The notes under the pieces: model-generated
What the model was told of the DNA's origin: nothing
The model's input: the letters and a program-made list of their open reading frames with translations, nothing else
Databases searched by the model: none
Origin: JAUIIK01 sp963709995
Lineage (GTDB): Bacteria; Chloroflexota; Chloroflexia; Thermomicrobiales; CFX8
Reading direction: 5' to 3'
NCBI GenBank assembly: GCA_963709995.1
Contig: CAVPYN010000008.1
Coordinates: 193,593 to 257,592, forward strand
DNA length: 64,000 nucleotides
In this document: in pieces, positions 17,757 to 25,680 of the stretch
How positions within the stretch are numbered: the stretch's first letter is position 1
Layout of the letters: every line of letters begins with the position of its first letter
Program-made: the position numbers and the translations under genes

Positions 17757-18167
17757 ATGAGAGAAGCAGGCGAGGCGATCGTGGCTGATGCACGAGACTA
17801 TCGGAAATTCTTAAACAGCGACGGGACATTGCATCCCCGGTACCTCCCGCGACGGCTCTACACCAAACTCGTGAATCTCTACCGCGAGGACGAGGCCATC
17901 ATCGATGAAGTGTTCGAGGAGCTCTACCTAGCCTGGGACCTCGAGCAGAAGCTGGACGTGATGAAGAGCGCCGGTCGGAATCCAGACAAGCAGCAAGCGG
18001 CGCAAGAAGTTCTGGACGAACTAGAAGACCGCGATTGGTGGCTGGCAACGGCTGCATTCGAACGCGCCTTTACCCGGGACTTTGCGGCTACAGCCGGAAG
18101 ATGGTCGGAGTTCCTCGATCCTGTCTACGATGACCAGGAGGCGAATGGCTGGAGGGATCTCTCCTAG
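17757..18167 (+). CDS. Hypothetical acidic helical protein
   Basis: 136 residues, no signal or membrane segment, predicted largely alpha-helical (runs such as YREDEAIIDEVFEELYLAWD), and rich in Asp, Glu, Arg and Trp. It starts 3 nt after mobA and probably shares its transcript. I do not recognise a family. It meets the DUF3524 glycosyltransferase gene tail-to-tail, with the two stop codons 4 nt apart. Confidence 0.6.
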   Translation: MREAGEAIVADARDYRKFLNSDGTLHPRYLPRRLYTKLVNLYREDEAIIDEVFEELYLAWDLEQKLDVMKSAGRNPDKQQAAQEVLDELEDRDWWLATAAFERAFTRDFAATAGRWSEFLDPVYDDQEANGWRDLS

Positions 18168-18171
18168 CGTT

Positions 18172-19320
18172 TCATTTTTCAGCTGTGATGCGGTCGACGA
18201 CACTGTCGAAGCTTGCGACGGCCCTGGTAGGGAGGAACCTCTCAGCGTCTAATCGCCATGGAGCTGTTGAGCCGGCCGGTCGACTGGCCATATCGACAAT
18301 CAGGCTTGCGAGATCGTTCGCATCGCCGGCCCTGTAGGATGGCGCAGAAGGTAGCGTCTCCGGGTAGGCCAATGCTCTTGGCAGGAGTGGCACGGCGCCT
18401 GCCAGCGCTGCTTCCAACGCCGCAACCCCAAAGAACTCGTGCTCCGCCGTCGAAACCCAGAGCGTGGATGCGGCCAGTGCCTGCTCGTAGCGCTTCCGGC
18501 ACGGGTATCCTAACACGTCCGAGACCAGGATCCGTAGTTCAGGCGGCAACTCGGAGATAGGGCGCCGGATCGAGGATCCGAGAAGGTGGATTGTTGGTCT
18601 CAAACCTCGCGAAACGCAGGCCATCAATGCATCGACGAAGACATCCGGACGTTTCTCGCGTTCCCATCGTGCAGCCCAGGCGATCTCTAGCGCGGTCTTT
18701 GTTCTCTGGGGTGGCCGGCGCTCAAGGGACACTGGTGGGTACAGAGTCTCCGTCTTGTGCCAGTTGTCGCTCAGGATCTTTTCGGCGAGCATCCGGACTT
18801 GCCGTGATGGAGCTGACATTGCTGACGCGAAGAAGTCTTGGCGGTGGTAATCCGAATTGAACCAGACCGAGTGCGCGGCTTCCAATGCTTCGAGATGTCC
18901 TACGAGATAGGGTCGCGGGTCGGATGCGGGGACCGGATAGGACCATTGCGACTCATGAAAGTAGATCGAGAATGGAGTATCCACCCATCGCCGACTCAAG
19001 GAGGAGATGATTCGCTCAGGGGCCGCTGGTCCGGAACAGACAACCAGATCCGGCGCTGGATAGCGAAGGTGCGCGATAGCCTGTTCCAGGTTCCGGTGAC
19101 CGGCCAGAGCGAGCCAGCGCCAGTGATTTCGGTCTAGTACGATGAGGTCAACTGCGTGGCGGGAATAGCGCTGAAACAAGCGCGCAATTCTGAGATGCGA
19201 ACCGGCTCCATAGGATTCCAGATACAAGATCCGCCGACTCGAATGTTTGCTGTCACGGTCTAAATCCGGCTCAAATCTCCACTGATTGTGGCCATTGGAT
19301 GATTGAGGTTGATCTGCCAT
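18172..19320 (-). CDS. DUF3524-type glycosyltransferase (queuosine-tRNA mannosyltransferase-like)
   Basis: GT-B glycosyltransferase. The N-terminal region (RILYLESYGAGSHLRIARLF, then LDRNHWRWLALAGH) matches the DUF3524 layout of the GTDC1/QTMAN family, whose animal member mannosylates queuosine in tRNA-Asp. The second half has the usual glycosyltransferase group 1 core: AWAARWEREKRPDVF, IHLLG, and the donor-site STAEHEFFGVAALEAALAG with the paired acidic residues. ATG 19320 is used; a GTG at 19347 would overlap the divergent gene further. Its start codon overlaps that of the plus-strand SAM hydroxide adenosyltransferase. The bacterial substrate is unknown, and queuosine-tRNA is suggested by family only. 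Confidence 0.72.
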   Translation of the reverse strand: MADQPQSSNGHNQWRFEPDLDRDSKHSSRRILYLESYGAGSHLRIARLFQRYSRHAVDLIVLDRNHWRWLALAGHRNLEQAIAHLRYPAPDLVVCSGPAAPERIISSLSRRWVDTPFSIYFHESQWSYPVPASDPRPYLVGHLEALEAAHSVWFNSDYHRQDFFASAMSAPSRQVRMLAEKILSDNWHKTETLYPPVSLERRPPQRTKTALEIAWAARWEREKRPDVFVDALMACVSRGLRPTIHLLGSSIRRPISELPPELRILVSDVLGYPCRKRYEQALAASTLWVSTAEHEFFGVAALEAALAGAVPLLPRALAYPETLPSAPSYRAGDANDLASLIVDMASRPAGSTAPWRLDAERFLPTRAVASFDSVVDRITAEK

Positions 19321-20122
19321 GTCCCGCTCAATCGTGACACTGCTCACTGACTTCGGTCATCAGGATACGTTCGTGGGACAGATGAAGGGAGAGATGCTCA
19401 AAATCGATGATTCGATCCGGTTTGTCGACCTGACTCATGACATCCCACCGCAGGACATTCTCGAGGGGGCGTTCCAACTGGCGACGGCAATCCGCGCTTT
19501 TCCTGCATGGACGGTACACCTGGCAGTCGTCGATCCAGGAGTTGGCTCGGAACGACGCGCGATCGTGGTCGAAACCCGCCTCGGGACGTTTGTTGGACCA
19601 GACAATGGTCTGTTCACGTTTGCCTATCATGATGGCATCGTATCAGCATATGAACTCTCGAGCCGGCGCGTCATGAAACAGCCTGCCTCGACAACATTTC
19701 ACGGACGAGACATCTTCGCGCCATTCGCAGCGGCGATTGCGAGCGGCGCAATAGATATTGCTGAGTCTGGACCACCTATTGATCCGTTGTCATTGAAACG
19801 ACTGTGCCTTCCAGCCGTCGTCGCGGACGACCAAACAGCTTCAGGTCCAATCGTATCGATTGATCGATTTGGGAACTGCCTGACAATCATCCGGCCAGGT
19901 GATATGCCTGGCAACGGTGAGATCGAGTCGATCGTTTGCAGGGAGTTCCGGGTGGAGCGGATTGCGAACGCTTTCAGTGACGTCGCCAAGGGAGACCCGG
20001 TTGCCGTAATCGGGAGTTTCGGCACGTTGGAACTCGCTCGGCGTGATGGAAGCGCGGCCAGGCACTGGGGCCTTCAACGCGGCGATCTTATTACGATTCA
20101 CGCTAGATCAGCTGAACATTAG
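19319..20122 (+). CDS. SAM hydroxide adenosyltransferase (DUF62, SAM hydrolase)
   Basis: Member of the fluorinase/chlorinase/duf62 family; the widespread form uses water/hydroxide to split SAM into adenosine and methionine. Motifs: TLLTDFGHQDTFVGQMKGEM, VDLTHDIPPQDILEGAFQLA, HLAVVDPGVGSERRAIVV, FVGPDNGLFT, the FHGRDIFAPFAAAIASG segment with the Arg/Asp/His triad, and DRFGNCLTI. 268 residues is standard. The loop insertion of fluorinases is not evident. GAGG lies 9-10 nt before the ATG. Adenosine from this reaction would feed the adenosine-kinase-like protein at 10766. Confidence 0.9.
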   Translation: MSRSIVTLLTDFGHQDTFVGQMKGEMLKIDDSIRFVDLTHDIPPQDILEGAFQLATAIRAFPAWTVHLAVVDPGVGSERRAIVVETRLGTFVGPDNGLFTFAYHDGIVSAYELSSRRVMKQPASTTFHGRDIFAPFAAAIASGAIDIAESGPPIDPLSLKRLCLPAVVADDQTASGPIVSIDRFGNCLTIIRPGDMPGNGEIESIVCREFRVERIANAFSDVAKGDPVAVIGSFGTLELARRDGSAARHWGLQRGDLITIHARSAEH

Positions 20123-20163
20123 GCTAGGCGGTCCCGTATAATGCTCGGTTGAAGCGCATAGTC

Positions 20164-20454
20164 ATGGAATCTCAGAAGCGAGAAGAGATGTCGGCCGATC
20201 AGAGTAGTTCCCAAAAGAGAAGAAAACTTTCGAGGGCCGAGATCAAGGCGTACGAGGCGCGGCGGGCGGCCGAACGGCGACGCCTCGCGGTTCAGACCGA
20301 CACAGTTGTCGCAAGCGACATTCCGATCGAACACTCGTACTCGATTACTCGAGATGAGGAATTCGCGGTCATCAAGAGCGATCTGGTTCGGCTTGGTTGG
20401 ATCGTTGTTGTGCTCCTAGTGCTCTTGGCAGTGGCGACCGTGTTTCTTTCCTAA
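20164..20454 (+). CDS. Small single-pass membrane protein, charged N-terminus
   Basis: About 96 residues. The N-terminal half is very polar (Lys, Arg, Glu runs such as RRKLSRAEIKAYEARRAAER), and one C-terminal transmembrane helix (LGWIVVVLLVLLAVATVFL) ends the protein, a tail-anchored layout. A perfect TATAAT at 20137-20142 lies just upstream, but its -35 is poor. ATG 20164 is used; TTG 20149 and ATG 20188 (GAGAAGAG upstream) are alternatives. The stop is 6 nt from the end of the convergent TPR gene. No family is recognised. Confidence 0.6.
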   Translation: MESQKREEMSADQSSSQKRRKLSRAEIKAYEARRAAERRRLAVQTDTVVASDIPIEHSYSITRDEEFAVIKSDLVRLGWIVVVLLVLLAVATVFLS

Positions 20455-20460
20455 GATCCG

Positions 20461-21342
20461 CTACTCGTCTTCGTCTACAAGAGCTTCCGATTCGATTTCC
20501 AACTCGTCTTCGTCGTCGCCGAACGTTTCGTCATCCAATTCGTCTGGCTCGTCATCATCTTCATCAGCGCTCAGAACGTCTTCCAGATCTTCGTCGTCAT
20601 CCGGGGGGATGATCAGGTCGTGCTCGTCGGCTCGAAACAGCCGGGTATCCCGTACGTAGGCTCGGGGAATAGCTGCGTTCACCTGTTCCGGGAACGACAT
20701 CTCTGCACCCATCTCGTCGCTGAGTACCAGTTCCCGAACGATGACACGGACATGATCGCCAGCATTCGCCGTGACGAAGACCTCATAGGTGTTGCCTCTA
20801 TCCAGCAACCACTTCAGGCGACGAGCTAGGCGCGGTTCGGGCGCACCGACATACTCGCCATTCAGGTCCACGAACACGACATTGCAATCGTCATCGAACG
20901 CAATCTCCAGCTTTTCTCCCGCGGCAATCATACGAAGCTGTGAGGACGGTGCTGGGTTCACCAAGTCGTCAGCGTAAGTCTTGCCCGCTTCCTGAATAAA
21001 GGCCCCGAACCGGACCGGCGGGTGCGCCTCATCGACGATCTGCTCATCGGACTCGTTATCTCGAAGCGGCTCGAGTCGCTCCAAGTTCCGTCTAGCGATG
21101 ATATTGGCTGGGTCGGCCTCCAGCGCTAGTTCGTAGGATTCGTAGGCCGACCGGAACCGCCCTAGCTCGTAGAAAGCCTTGCCGAGTCGGTTGAGCGCAT
21201 CGACGTCACGAGGTGAGCGTTCGATGAGCTTGTTGTTGATTTCGATGGCCGCATTCCATCGCCCTTCTATGGCTGCCTGCCTTGCGCGCGCGGCCATTTC
21301 ACGGACGGCTTTCGAACGGGAAGTGGTTCCTGGGAATGACAT
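20461..21342 (-). CDS. TPR protein with a long acidic tail
   Basis: Tetratricopeptide repeats cover about residues 15-95 (AIEINNKLIERSPRDVDALN, then ALEADPANIIARRNLERLEP). A beta-rich domain follows (FDDDCNVVFVDLNGEYVG) and the last 45 residues are nearly all Asp and Glu. No signal peptide, so probably cytoplasmic. TPRs mediate protein contacts; the acidic tail may mimic nucleic acid or hold basic partners, but that is speculation. ATG 21342 (MSFPGTT) is preferred over an ATG three codons upstream. It lies 39 nt downstream of miaB on the same strand, so the two may be co-transcribed. Confidence 0.7.
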   Translation of the reverse strand: MSFPGTTSRSKAVREMAARARQAAIEGRWNAAIEINNKLIERSPRDVDALNRLGKAFYELGRFRSAYESYELALEADPANIIARRNLERLEPLRDNESDEQIVDEAHPPVRFGAFIQEAGKTYADDLVNPAPSSQLRMIAAGEKLEIAFDDDCNVVFVDLNGEYVGAPEPRLARRLKWLLDRGNTYEVFVTANAGDHVRVIVRELVLSDEMGAEMSFPEQVNAAIPRAYVRDTRLFRADEHDLIIPPDDDEDLEDVLSADEDDDEPDELDDETFGDDEDELEIESEALVDEDE

Positions 21343-21381
21343 AAACTGCAACTCCTGATTCTTGAAACTTCGTACGTGACT

Positions 21382-22767
21382 CTAAGACGATAAGATTGGT
21401 TCCCGGACCGCGACGGGTTCGCCGAGCGCATACCAGGTTGTCGTGTCGGTTACTTGCACGTCTACAAACTGGCCCACCCAGTCCCCCGTCGCTTCGAAAA
21501 AGACGAGCTGGTTGCCGCGCGTGCGGCCCCGCCAGCGACCTCGTGCAAAGCCATCAACAAGGATCTCGTAAGTATTGCCGCGCATGGCCCTTGCGCGCTG
21601 GGCGCTTATCTGTGCCTGAAGTGCTTCGACTGCTTGATGCCTTGCGTGCTTCGTCTCATAAGGGATCTCGTCCTCCCAGCGAGCTGATAGCGTGCCCGGG
21701 CGCGGAGAGTACATCGCAACGTGTACCTTATCGAACTGGATGTCGTTTAGCAGATCGAGAGTGTCCTGGAACTGTTCGTCCGACTCGCCGGGAAATCCGA
21801 CGATGATATCGGTAGAAAGCGTTACTCCGTCGATCAATTCCCGAATTCTGGCAATACGCTCGCAATAGTGCTCGTTGGTATAGGTCCTGCGCATTCGTCG
21901 CAGTACCTCGTCGTTGCCCGCTTGCACCGGGAGGTTCACATGCTCGCAGGCGCTTGGTAGTGAAGCAATTGTGCTTATGAGCTTGTCGCTGAAGTATTTT
22001 GGATGGGATGTGAGGAACCGTAGACGTCGAATCTCTGGAATTGCGTCTATGGCAACCAGCAGATCAGCAAGATCCCTCCCGTCGTCCAGATCATGACCAT
22101 AGGCGTTGACCGTCTGGCCGAGGAGAGTGACTTCCTGGACTCCAGAGCGACCGATCATCGCGACTTCGTCGACAATTTCCTGGAAGGGCCGGCTCACCTC
22201 CCGCCCGCGGCGGTAGGGAACAATGCAATATGAACAGACGAAGTTGCAACCATAAATGATGGGAACGTAGGCAGTCACCCTGGCGTCGGCTGACTCTGCA
22301 TCGCTGTAATAGTGGGGCAATTCCGCAAGATCGAAATCAACCGCGGCGGATTCCGGGACAATCTCCGCCAGACGGTCAAACTCAGATGGTTCAAAGAACA
22401 GGTCGACATGAGGATACTGTTCCCTAAGCCGATCCTGCTGTCCGGTTACCAGGCAGCCCGTTACCCCTATCTTCACCCGAGGATTACGCTTTTTCGCACG
22501 AACGAGCGAGCCGATCTTTCCTCGCACCCGATCCTCGGCCGCCTGCCGTACAACGCATGAATTCAGGATGATGATGTCTGCTGCGTTCTCGTCGTCAGTC
22601 GCGCTATACCCTGCGTGACTAAGAATGGATTCGACTTTCGCCGATTCGGCCTCATTCATCTGGCAACCCATGGTCCAGATGTGAAACCGCTTCCCAGCTG
22701 GCTGCGTACTGACGTTGTTTTGAATTGAAGCGACACGCGAGTTGACAAGCCGCAGAGGTTCCAACAC
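21382..22767 (-). CDS. miaB: tRNA-2-methylthio-N6-isopentenyladenosine synthase MiaB
   Basis: Radical-SAM methylthiotransferase that adds the 2-methylthio group to i6A37 of tRNAs. The N-terminal UPF0004 domain has its three cluster cysteines (TMGCQMNEAES, ILNSCVVRQ, GVTGCLVTG). The radical-SAM motif is GCNFVCSYCIVPYRRG, then LLGQTVNAYG and LPVQAGNDEVLRRMRRTYT. A TRAM domain ends the protein (YEILVDGFARGRWRGRTRGN). GTG 22767 is chosen for GGGAG 4 nt upstream; the open frame runs 60 codons further but without family residues. About 461 residues is normal. In-frame and complete. Confidence 0.93.
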   Translation of the reverse strand: MLEPLRLVNSRVASIQNNVSTQPAGKRFHIWTMGCQMNEAESAKVESILSHAGYSATDDENAADIIILNSCVVRQAAEDRVRGKIGSLVRAKKRNPRVKIGVTGCLVTGQQDRLREQYPHVDLFFEPSEFDRLAEIVPESAAVDFDLAELPHYYSDAESADARVTAYVPIIYGCNFVCSYCIVPYRRGREVSRPFQEIVDEVAMIGRSGVQEVTLLGQTVNAYGHDLDDGRDLADLLVAIDAIPEIRRLRFLTSHPKYFSDKLISTIASLPSACEHVNLPVQAGNDEVLRRMRRTYTNEHYCERIARIRELIDGVTLSTDIIVGFPGESDEQFQDTLDLLNDIQFDKVHVAMYSPRPGTLSARWEDEIPYETKHARHQAVEALQAQISAQRARAMRGNTYEILVDGFARGRWRGRTRGNQLVFFEATGDWVGQFVDVQVTDTTTWYALGEPVAVREPILSS

Positions 22768-23109
22768 GCAGCTCCCTTGTTCCCTGCTTGATCGGACAAG
22801 ACCACAAACCTGGATTATACCGCCCGGTAGTTGGGGCTGTTCGGTGACAATCGGATAGAAGGTCCAGCAGCGTCGTGCCCGAATCCTGTCGGAGGAAGCA
22901 CAACCGTGTTTGCGACTCGAGATCGAGCGTACGGACGTTGTGTCCAATCAGCAGGTACCGTACAATCAGACTTGCCCGTTAAAGGTTGCCTGAAAGGCAC
23001 AGCCTGGAGTGCCAGTCCGGAGCGAGATGGGGAAGCTTTGGACTGCTATGGCATCTATTCTGTTTCTGTGTAGGGGCATATACCTGCTGGGTTTTGTGTA
23101 GGGGGAAAA
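22768..23109. other. Divergent intergenic region
   Basis: Roughly 340 bases between the miaB start (minus strand) and the Cys-module gene (plus strand). Promoters for both must lie here. I see no sigma-70 pair good enough to call, and no hairpin or gene. Confidence 0.3.
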
Positions 23110-24225
23110 GTGACTAAGCGGAAATGCGGCACGTGCCGCTACTTTCACGACGCCGGAATTGCGTGCTCGGGCTGGTGCACACATCCGGAACGTGGAGATC
23201 TTCATGACCTTGTACTCGTCCGAAGCGCGGAACTGGCCTGCCGGAACACCTGGGATCGTGACCTCTGGACACCACGCCCGCGTGGAAGAAACGACAACAC
23301 ACCGCCGATGCGATTTCCGGAGCCACATATCCCGCGCATGAGTGAAATTGCCTCCCCGGATAAAGGGGAGGGCTACATTGATAACCCAACGGACAAAGTA
23401 ACCTCAATTTCGATTGCTGAAACTTCAGGGATCGTCAAGCGTTATCGCCCTCCAGCGGTTACCGGAGGACAGCCAGACCCCGATGCGGGGCCTGGTATCG
23501 CGTCCCAAACCTCGAACAGTGTTGCCCAGGCTTCCCGTGGATCTGGGGTTTCATCGCTAGAACCGGGATACCAACGTGCCGCGGGTGTGAGTGGAGCATC
23601 TTCCGGGCGATCTGTTCAAGCCGGGCCCGGCGATGAAGTCGTGGGTGGCGAACGATCGGTGAGCAAACCGCAGTTGCGCCCTGCGATTGCGACCCGGCCC
23701 GAACTGGCTAGTGACACCTCCCCGCTGCCAGCGGACGAGATCAACAAACTGCTGGCCGAGCAGACGCATCAGACGACCGGGCATGCCTCCCCGGCGAAGA
23801 GTCCGACTCTGCCACTGGAAGTCAATGGTCGGCCCGGAGAAGGATCGTTGATTCATGTTGATGGCGCCGATCTAACGATCACCTCGAACCCTGATTCATT
23901 CACGTCTCCTCCGGAAAGCGCGCAGCCGTTGGCCACGTCTCCAATCGATGAAAGAAAGTGGGTCGCGGGATTGCCGCGTTCTTGCGAAACGTGCCAGCAG
24001 TTCCAGCGCAATCCTGATGGGAGGACCGGTATTTGCTGCAATAGTCATGCATTCAGCAGTCCGACTGTGGTAGAGTGCCAGCAACTGGCCTGCCGATCCA
24101 GCGTAGGAATCTGGTGGTTGCCGAGCGATGATTATTGGCTTGAACGCGCTGATGTATCGCATCACACCCGGCCGACCCCCTATCTGGACGCCGTACTGGC
24201 AGAAGTGAGGTCAGGGTCTCGTTGA
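23110..24225 (+). CDS. Protein with two related Cys-rich modules joined by a disordered linker
   Basis: 371 residues. The N-terminal module has Cys6, Cys9, Cys19, Cys23 and Cys44 (CGTCRYFHD ... GWCTHPERGD ... LACRNTWDRDLW). The C-terminal module has Cys292, Cys295, Cys309, Cys310, Cys323 and Cys328 (CETCQQFQ ... GICCNS ... LACRSS ... LPSDDYW). The shared order CxxC, Cys near +10 to +15, then LACR and a Trp-rich end suggests a duplicated zinc-ribbon-like fold. The 240 residues between are rich in Pro, Ser, Gly and Ala and look disordered. GTG start behind GGGGGAAAA. A helix-turn-helix RodZ-like gene follows. No named family is recognised. Confidence 0.6.
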   Translation: MTKRKCGTCRYFHDAGIACSGWCTHPERGDLHDLVLVRSAELACRNTWDRDLWTPRPRGRNDNTPPMRFPEPHIPRMSEIASPDKGEGYIDNPTDKVTSISIAETSGIVKRYRPPAVTGGQPDPDAGPGIASQTSNSVAQASRGSGVSSLEPGYQRAAGVSGASSGRSVQAGPGDEVVGGERSVSKPQLRPAIATRPELASDTSPLPADEINKLLAEQTHQTTGHASPAKSPTLPLEVNGRPGEGSLIHVDGADLTITSNPDSFTSPPESAQPLATSPIDERKWVAGLPRSCETCQQFQRNPDGRTGICCNSHAFSSPTVVECQQLACRSSVGIWWLPSDDYWLERADVSHHTRPTPYLDAVLAEVRSGSR

Positions 24226-24317
24226 GGGAGGGACGGCGTTGCACTGACGCCGTACAATCGCAAGACGCGATCTGGGGACTCTAGCGTCGGGCGAAAACGA
24301 GGGGTACATACCGCAGT

Positions 24318-25244
24318 ATGTCTGACCTGGGCGATCTTCTACGTCGTGCAAGGGCGCACAAGGGTGTCACGCTCCGCGATGCCGAGAAGCGAACCAGAAT
24401 TAGCCGGACGTACCTGGCCGCGCTGGAAGCTCACGATTTCGATCAGTTGCCGCCACAAACCTACGCCCGCGGCATCGTTCGAAACTATGCCCAGTACCTC
24501 GGCTTGGACCCCGCGGCAGTTCTTGCGATGTATGACGAGGCGATTAGCATCTCCTCTAAACCTGAAGAAAACGTCCACCTTTCACCGGCCGTACAACCAA
24601 TTGAGATTCACGGTCACTGGGCACCTAATTTCGCAATCATCATCTTCATGCTTGTAATTTCCGCCGTGATTTTCACGTGGATCTACTCCGCCTATCTCCA
24701 GCCATCTGATGATGAAGTGCCGACCTCCATCGCCCAGCCGACGCCAACTGCTATCGAGCAGTCATTGTTGGACTCGATTGCACAAACACCTGCAGCGACG
24801 GAAGACGAAGCAGCGGCCGCCACGGCTTCCGCAGAGGAGGAAAGCGCATCCCAAGATTCCGCCCAGGCAACCGCGACAAGTGTCGAAGCGGAACAGGCTG
24901 CCCCGACCGCGGTTGAGGAACCGACAGAGGTTCCGACCGAGGTTGATGCTGACGATGATTCAGAAGGGCCGGTTGGGCCGGAAATTCTCCCCGAAGATAT
25001 TCAGATCCCGGATGGCTATCATCTGTTCGCGGTCTACGCTGAGGACGATGTGTGGGTCCAGGTGACGCTCGACTATGAAACGATCGAGTTGGATAGAGTG
25101 CTTGCGGCGGGAGAGTACGCAACGTTCTTGGCCCAGACAGCAACGATAACCTCTGGCAATGCGGCGTACGTGCGAGTCTACGTTGACGGTGAGGACTGGG
25201 GAACGCTTGGCGAACCCTGGGATGCCGTCGTGACCTACCCCTAA
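24318..25244 (+). CDS. RodZ-like membrane protein with N-terminal helix-turn-helix
   Basis: Residues 4-70 form an HTH_25/Xre-type domain (LGDLLRRARAHKGVTLRDAE, SRTYLAALEAHDFDQLPPQT, YARGIVRNYAQYLGLD), the hallmark of RodZ. One transmembrane helix (NFAIIIFMLVISAVIFTWIY) follows near residue 105. Then comes a long Ala/Glu/Thr/Pro-rich extracellular linker and a C-terminal DUF4115-like beta domain (HLFAVYAEDDVWVQVTLDYE ... RVLAAGEYATF). RodZ couples MreB to the wall-elongation machinery; no mre genes are in view, so a role in shape is inferred. The frame after this gene starts 8 nt later. Confidence 0.78.
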   Translation: MSDLGDLLRRARAHKGVTLRDAEKRTRISRTYLAALEAHDFDQLPPQTYARGIVRNYAQYLGLDPAAVLAMYDEAISISSKPEENVHLSPAVQPIEIHGHWAPNFAIIIFMLVISAVIFTWIYSAYLQPSDDEVPTSIAQPTPTAIEQSLLDSIAQTPAATEDEAAAATASAEEESASQDSAQATATSVEAEQAAPTAVEEPTEVPTEVDADDDSEGPVGPEILPEDIQIPDGYHLFAVYAEDDVWVQVTLDYETIELDRVLAAGEYATFLAQTATITSGNAAYVRVYVDGEDWGTLGEPWDAVVTYP

Positions 25245-25251
25245 CTGGTCG

Positions 25252-25680
25252 ATGTCCGGTCCTGAGGCATTCGGAACGAATCCATATTCGGAGAATACTC
25301 CTGTAGAGGGTGAGCTCGTTACGATTCTTCGTGGAGTCACGATGAATCGTGGACTAAGACTGGAATCCTATCGATCGCGTGCCGTCACCCGCGGACAAGT
25401 TCACGAACTAATGATGACCGATGACCTCGCTGAACCTGGAGTGACCTGCAATCGGGTCGGGCTCATCGGATTCTTCGTCGTGCGGGATTCCGGCGTGCTT
25501 CTCGTCGATACTCCGGTTTCAATTGCCGGCCGGGTGGTTGGGAACATAGCCGGATTCGACGATACTCATATGCCGAACCACCAGAACATCTGCTTGCGTG
25601 CATCTGAACTCGCCGACGGGGTCGAACTTGGTCTGCACGCTGGAGATCGGGTGGAAATTGCTGGTCGCCCGGCTACATAG
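25252..25680 (+). CDS. Hypothetical beta-rich protein
   Basis: 142 residues, ATG 8 nt after the RodZ-like stop, so probably co-transcribed. No signal or membrane helix. Alternating hydrophobic segments (EGELVTILRGVTMN, VGLIGFFVVRDSGVLLVDTP, AGRVVGNIAGFDD) suggest a small beta-barrel. I do not recognise the family with confidence. Its end overlaps the convergent lipid kinase gene by 8 nt. Confidence 0.6.
   Translation: MSGPEAFGTNPYSENTPVEGELVTILRGVTMNRGLRLESYRSRAVTRGQVHELMMTDDLAEPGVTCNRVGLIGFFVVRDSGVLLVDTPVSIAGRVVGNIAGFDDTHMPNHQNICLRASELADGVELGLHAGDRVEIAGRPAT

Noticed and set aside
19319..20122. SAM hydroxide adenosyltransferase as a fluorinase or chlorinase
   Set aside because: No sign of the halide-pocket insertion; the sequence fits the common hydroxide-using form.
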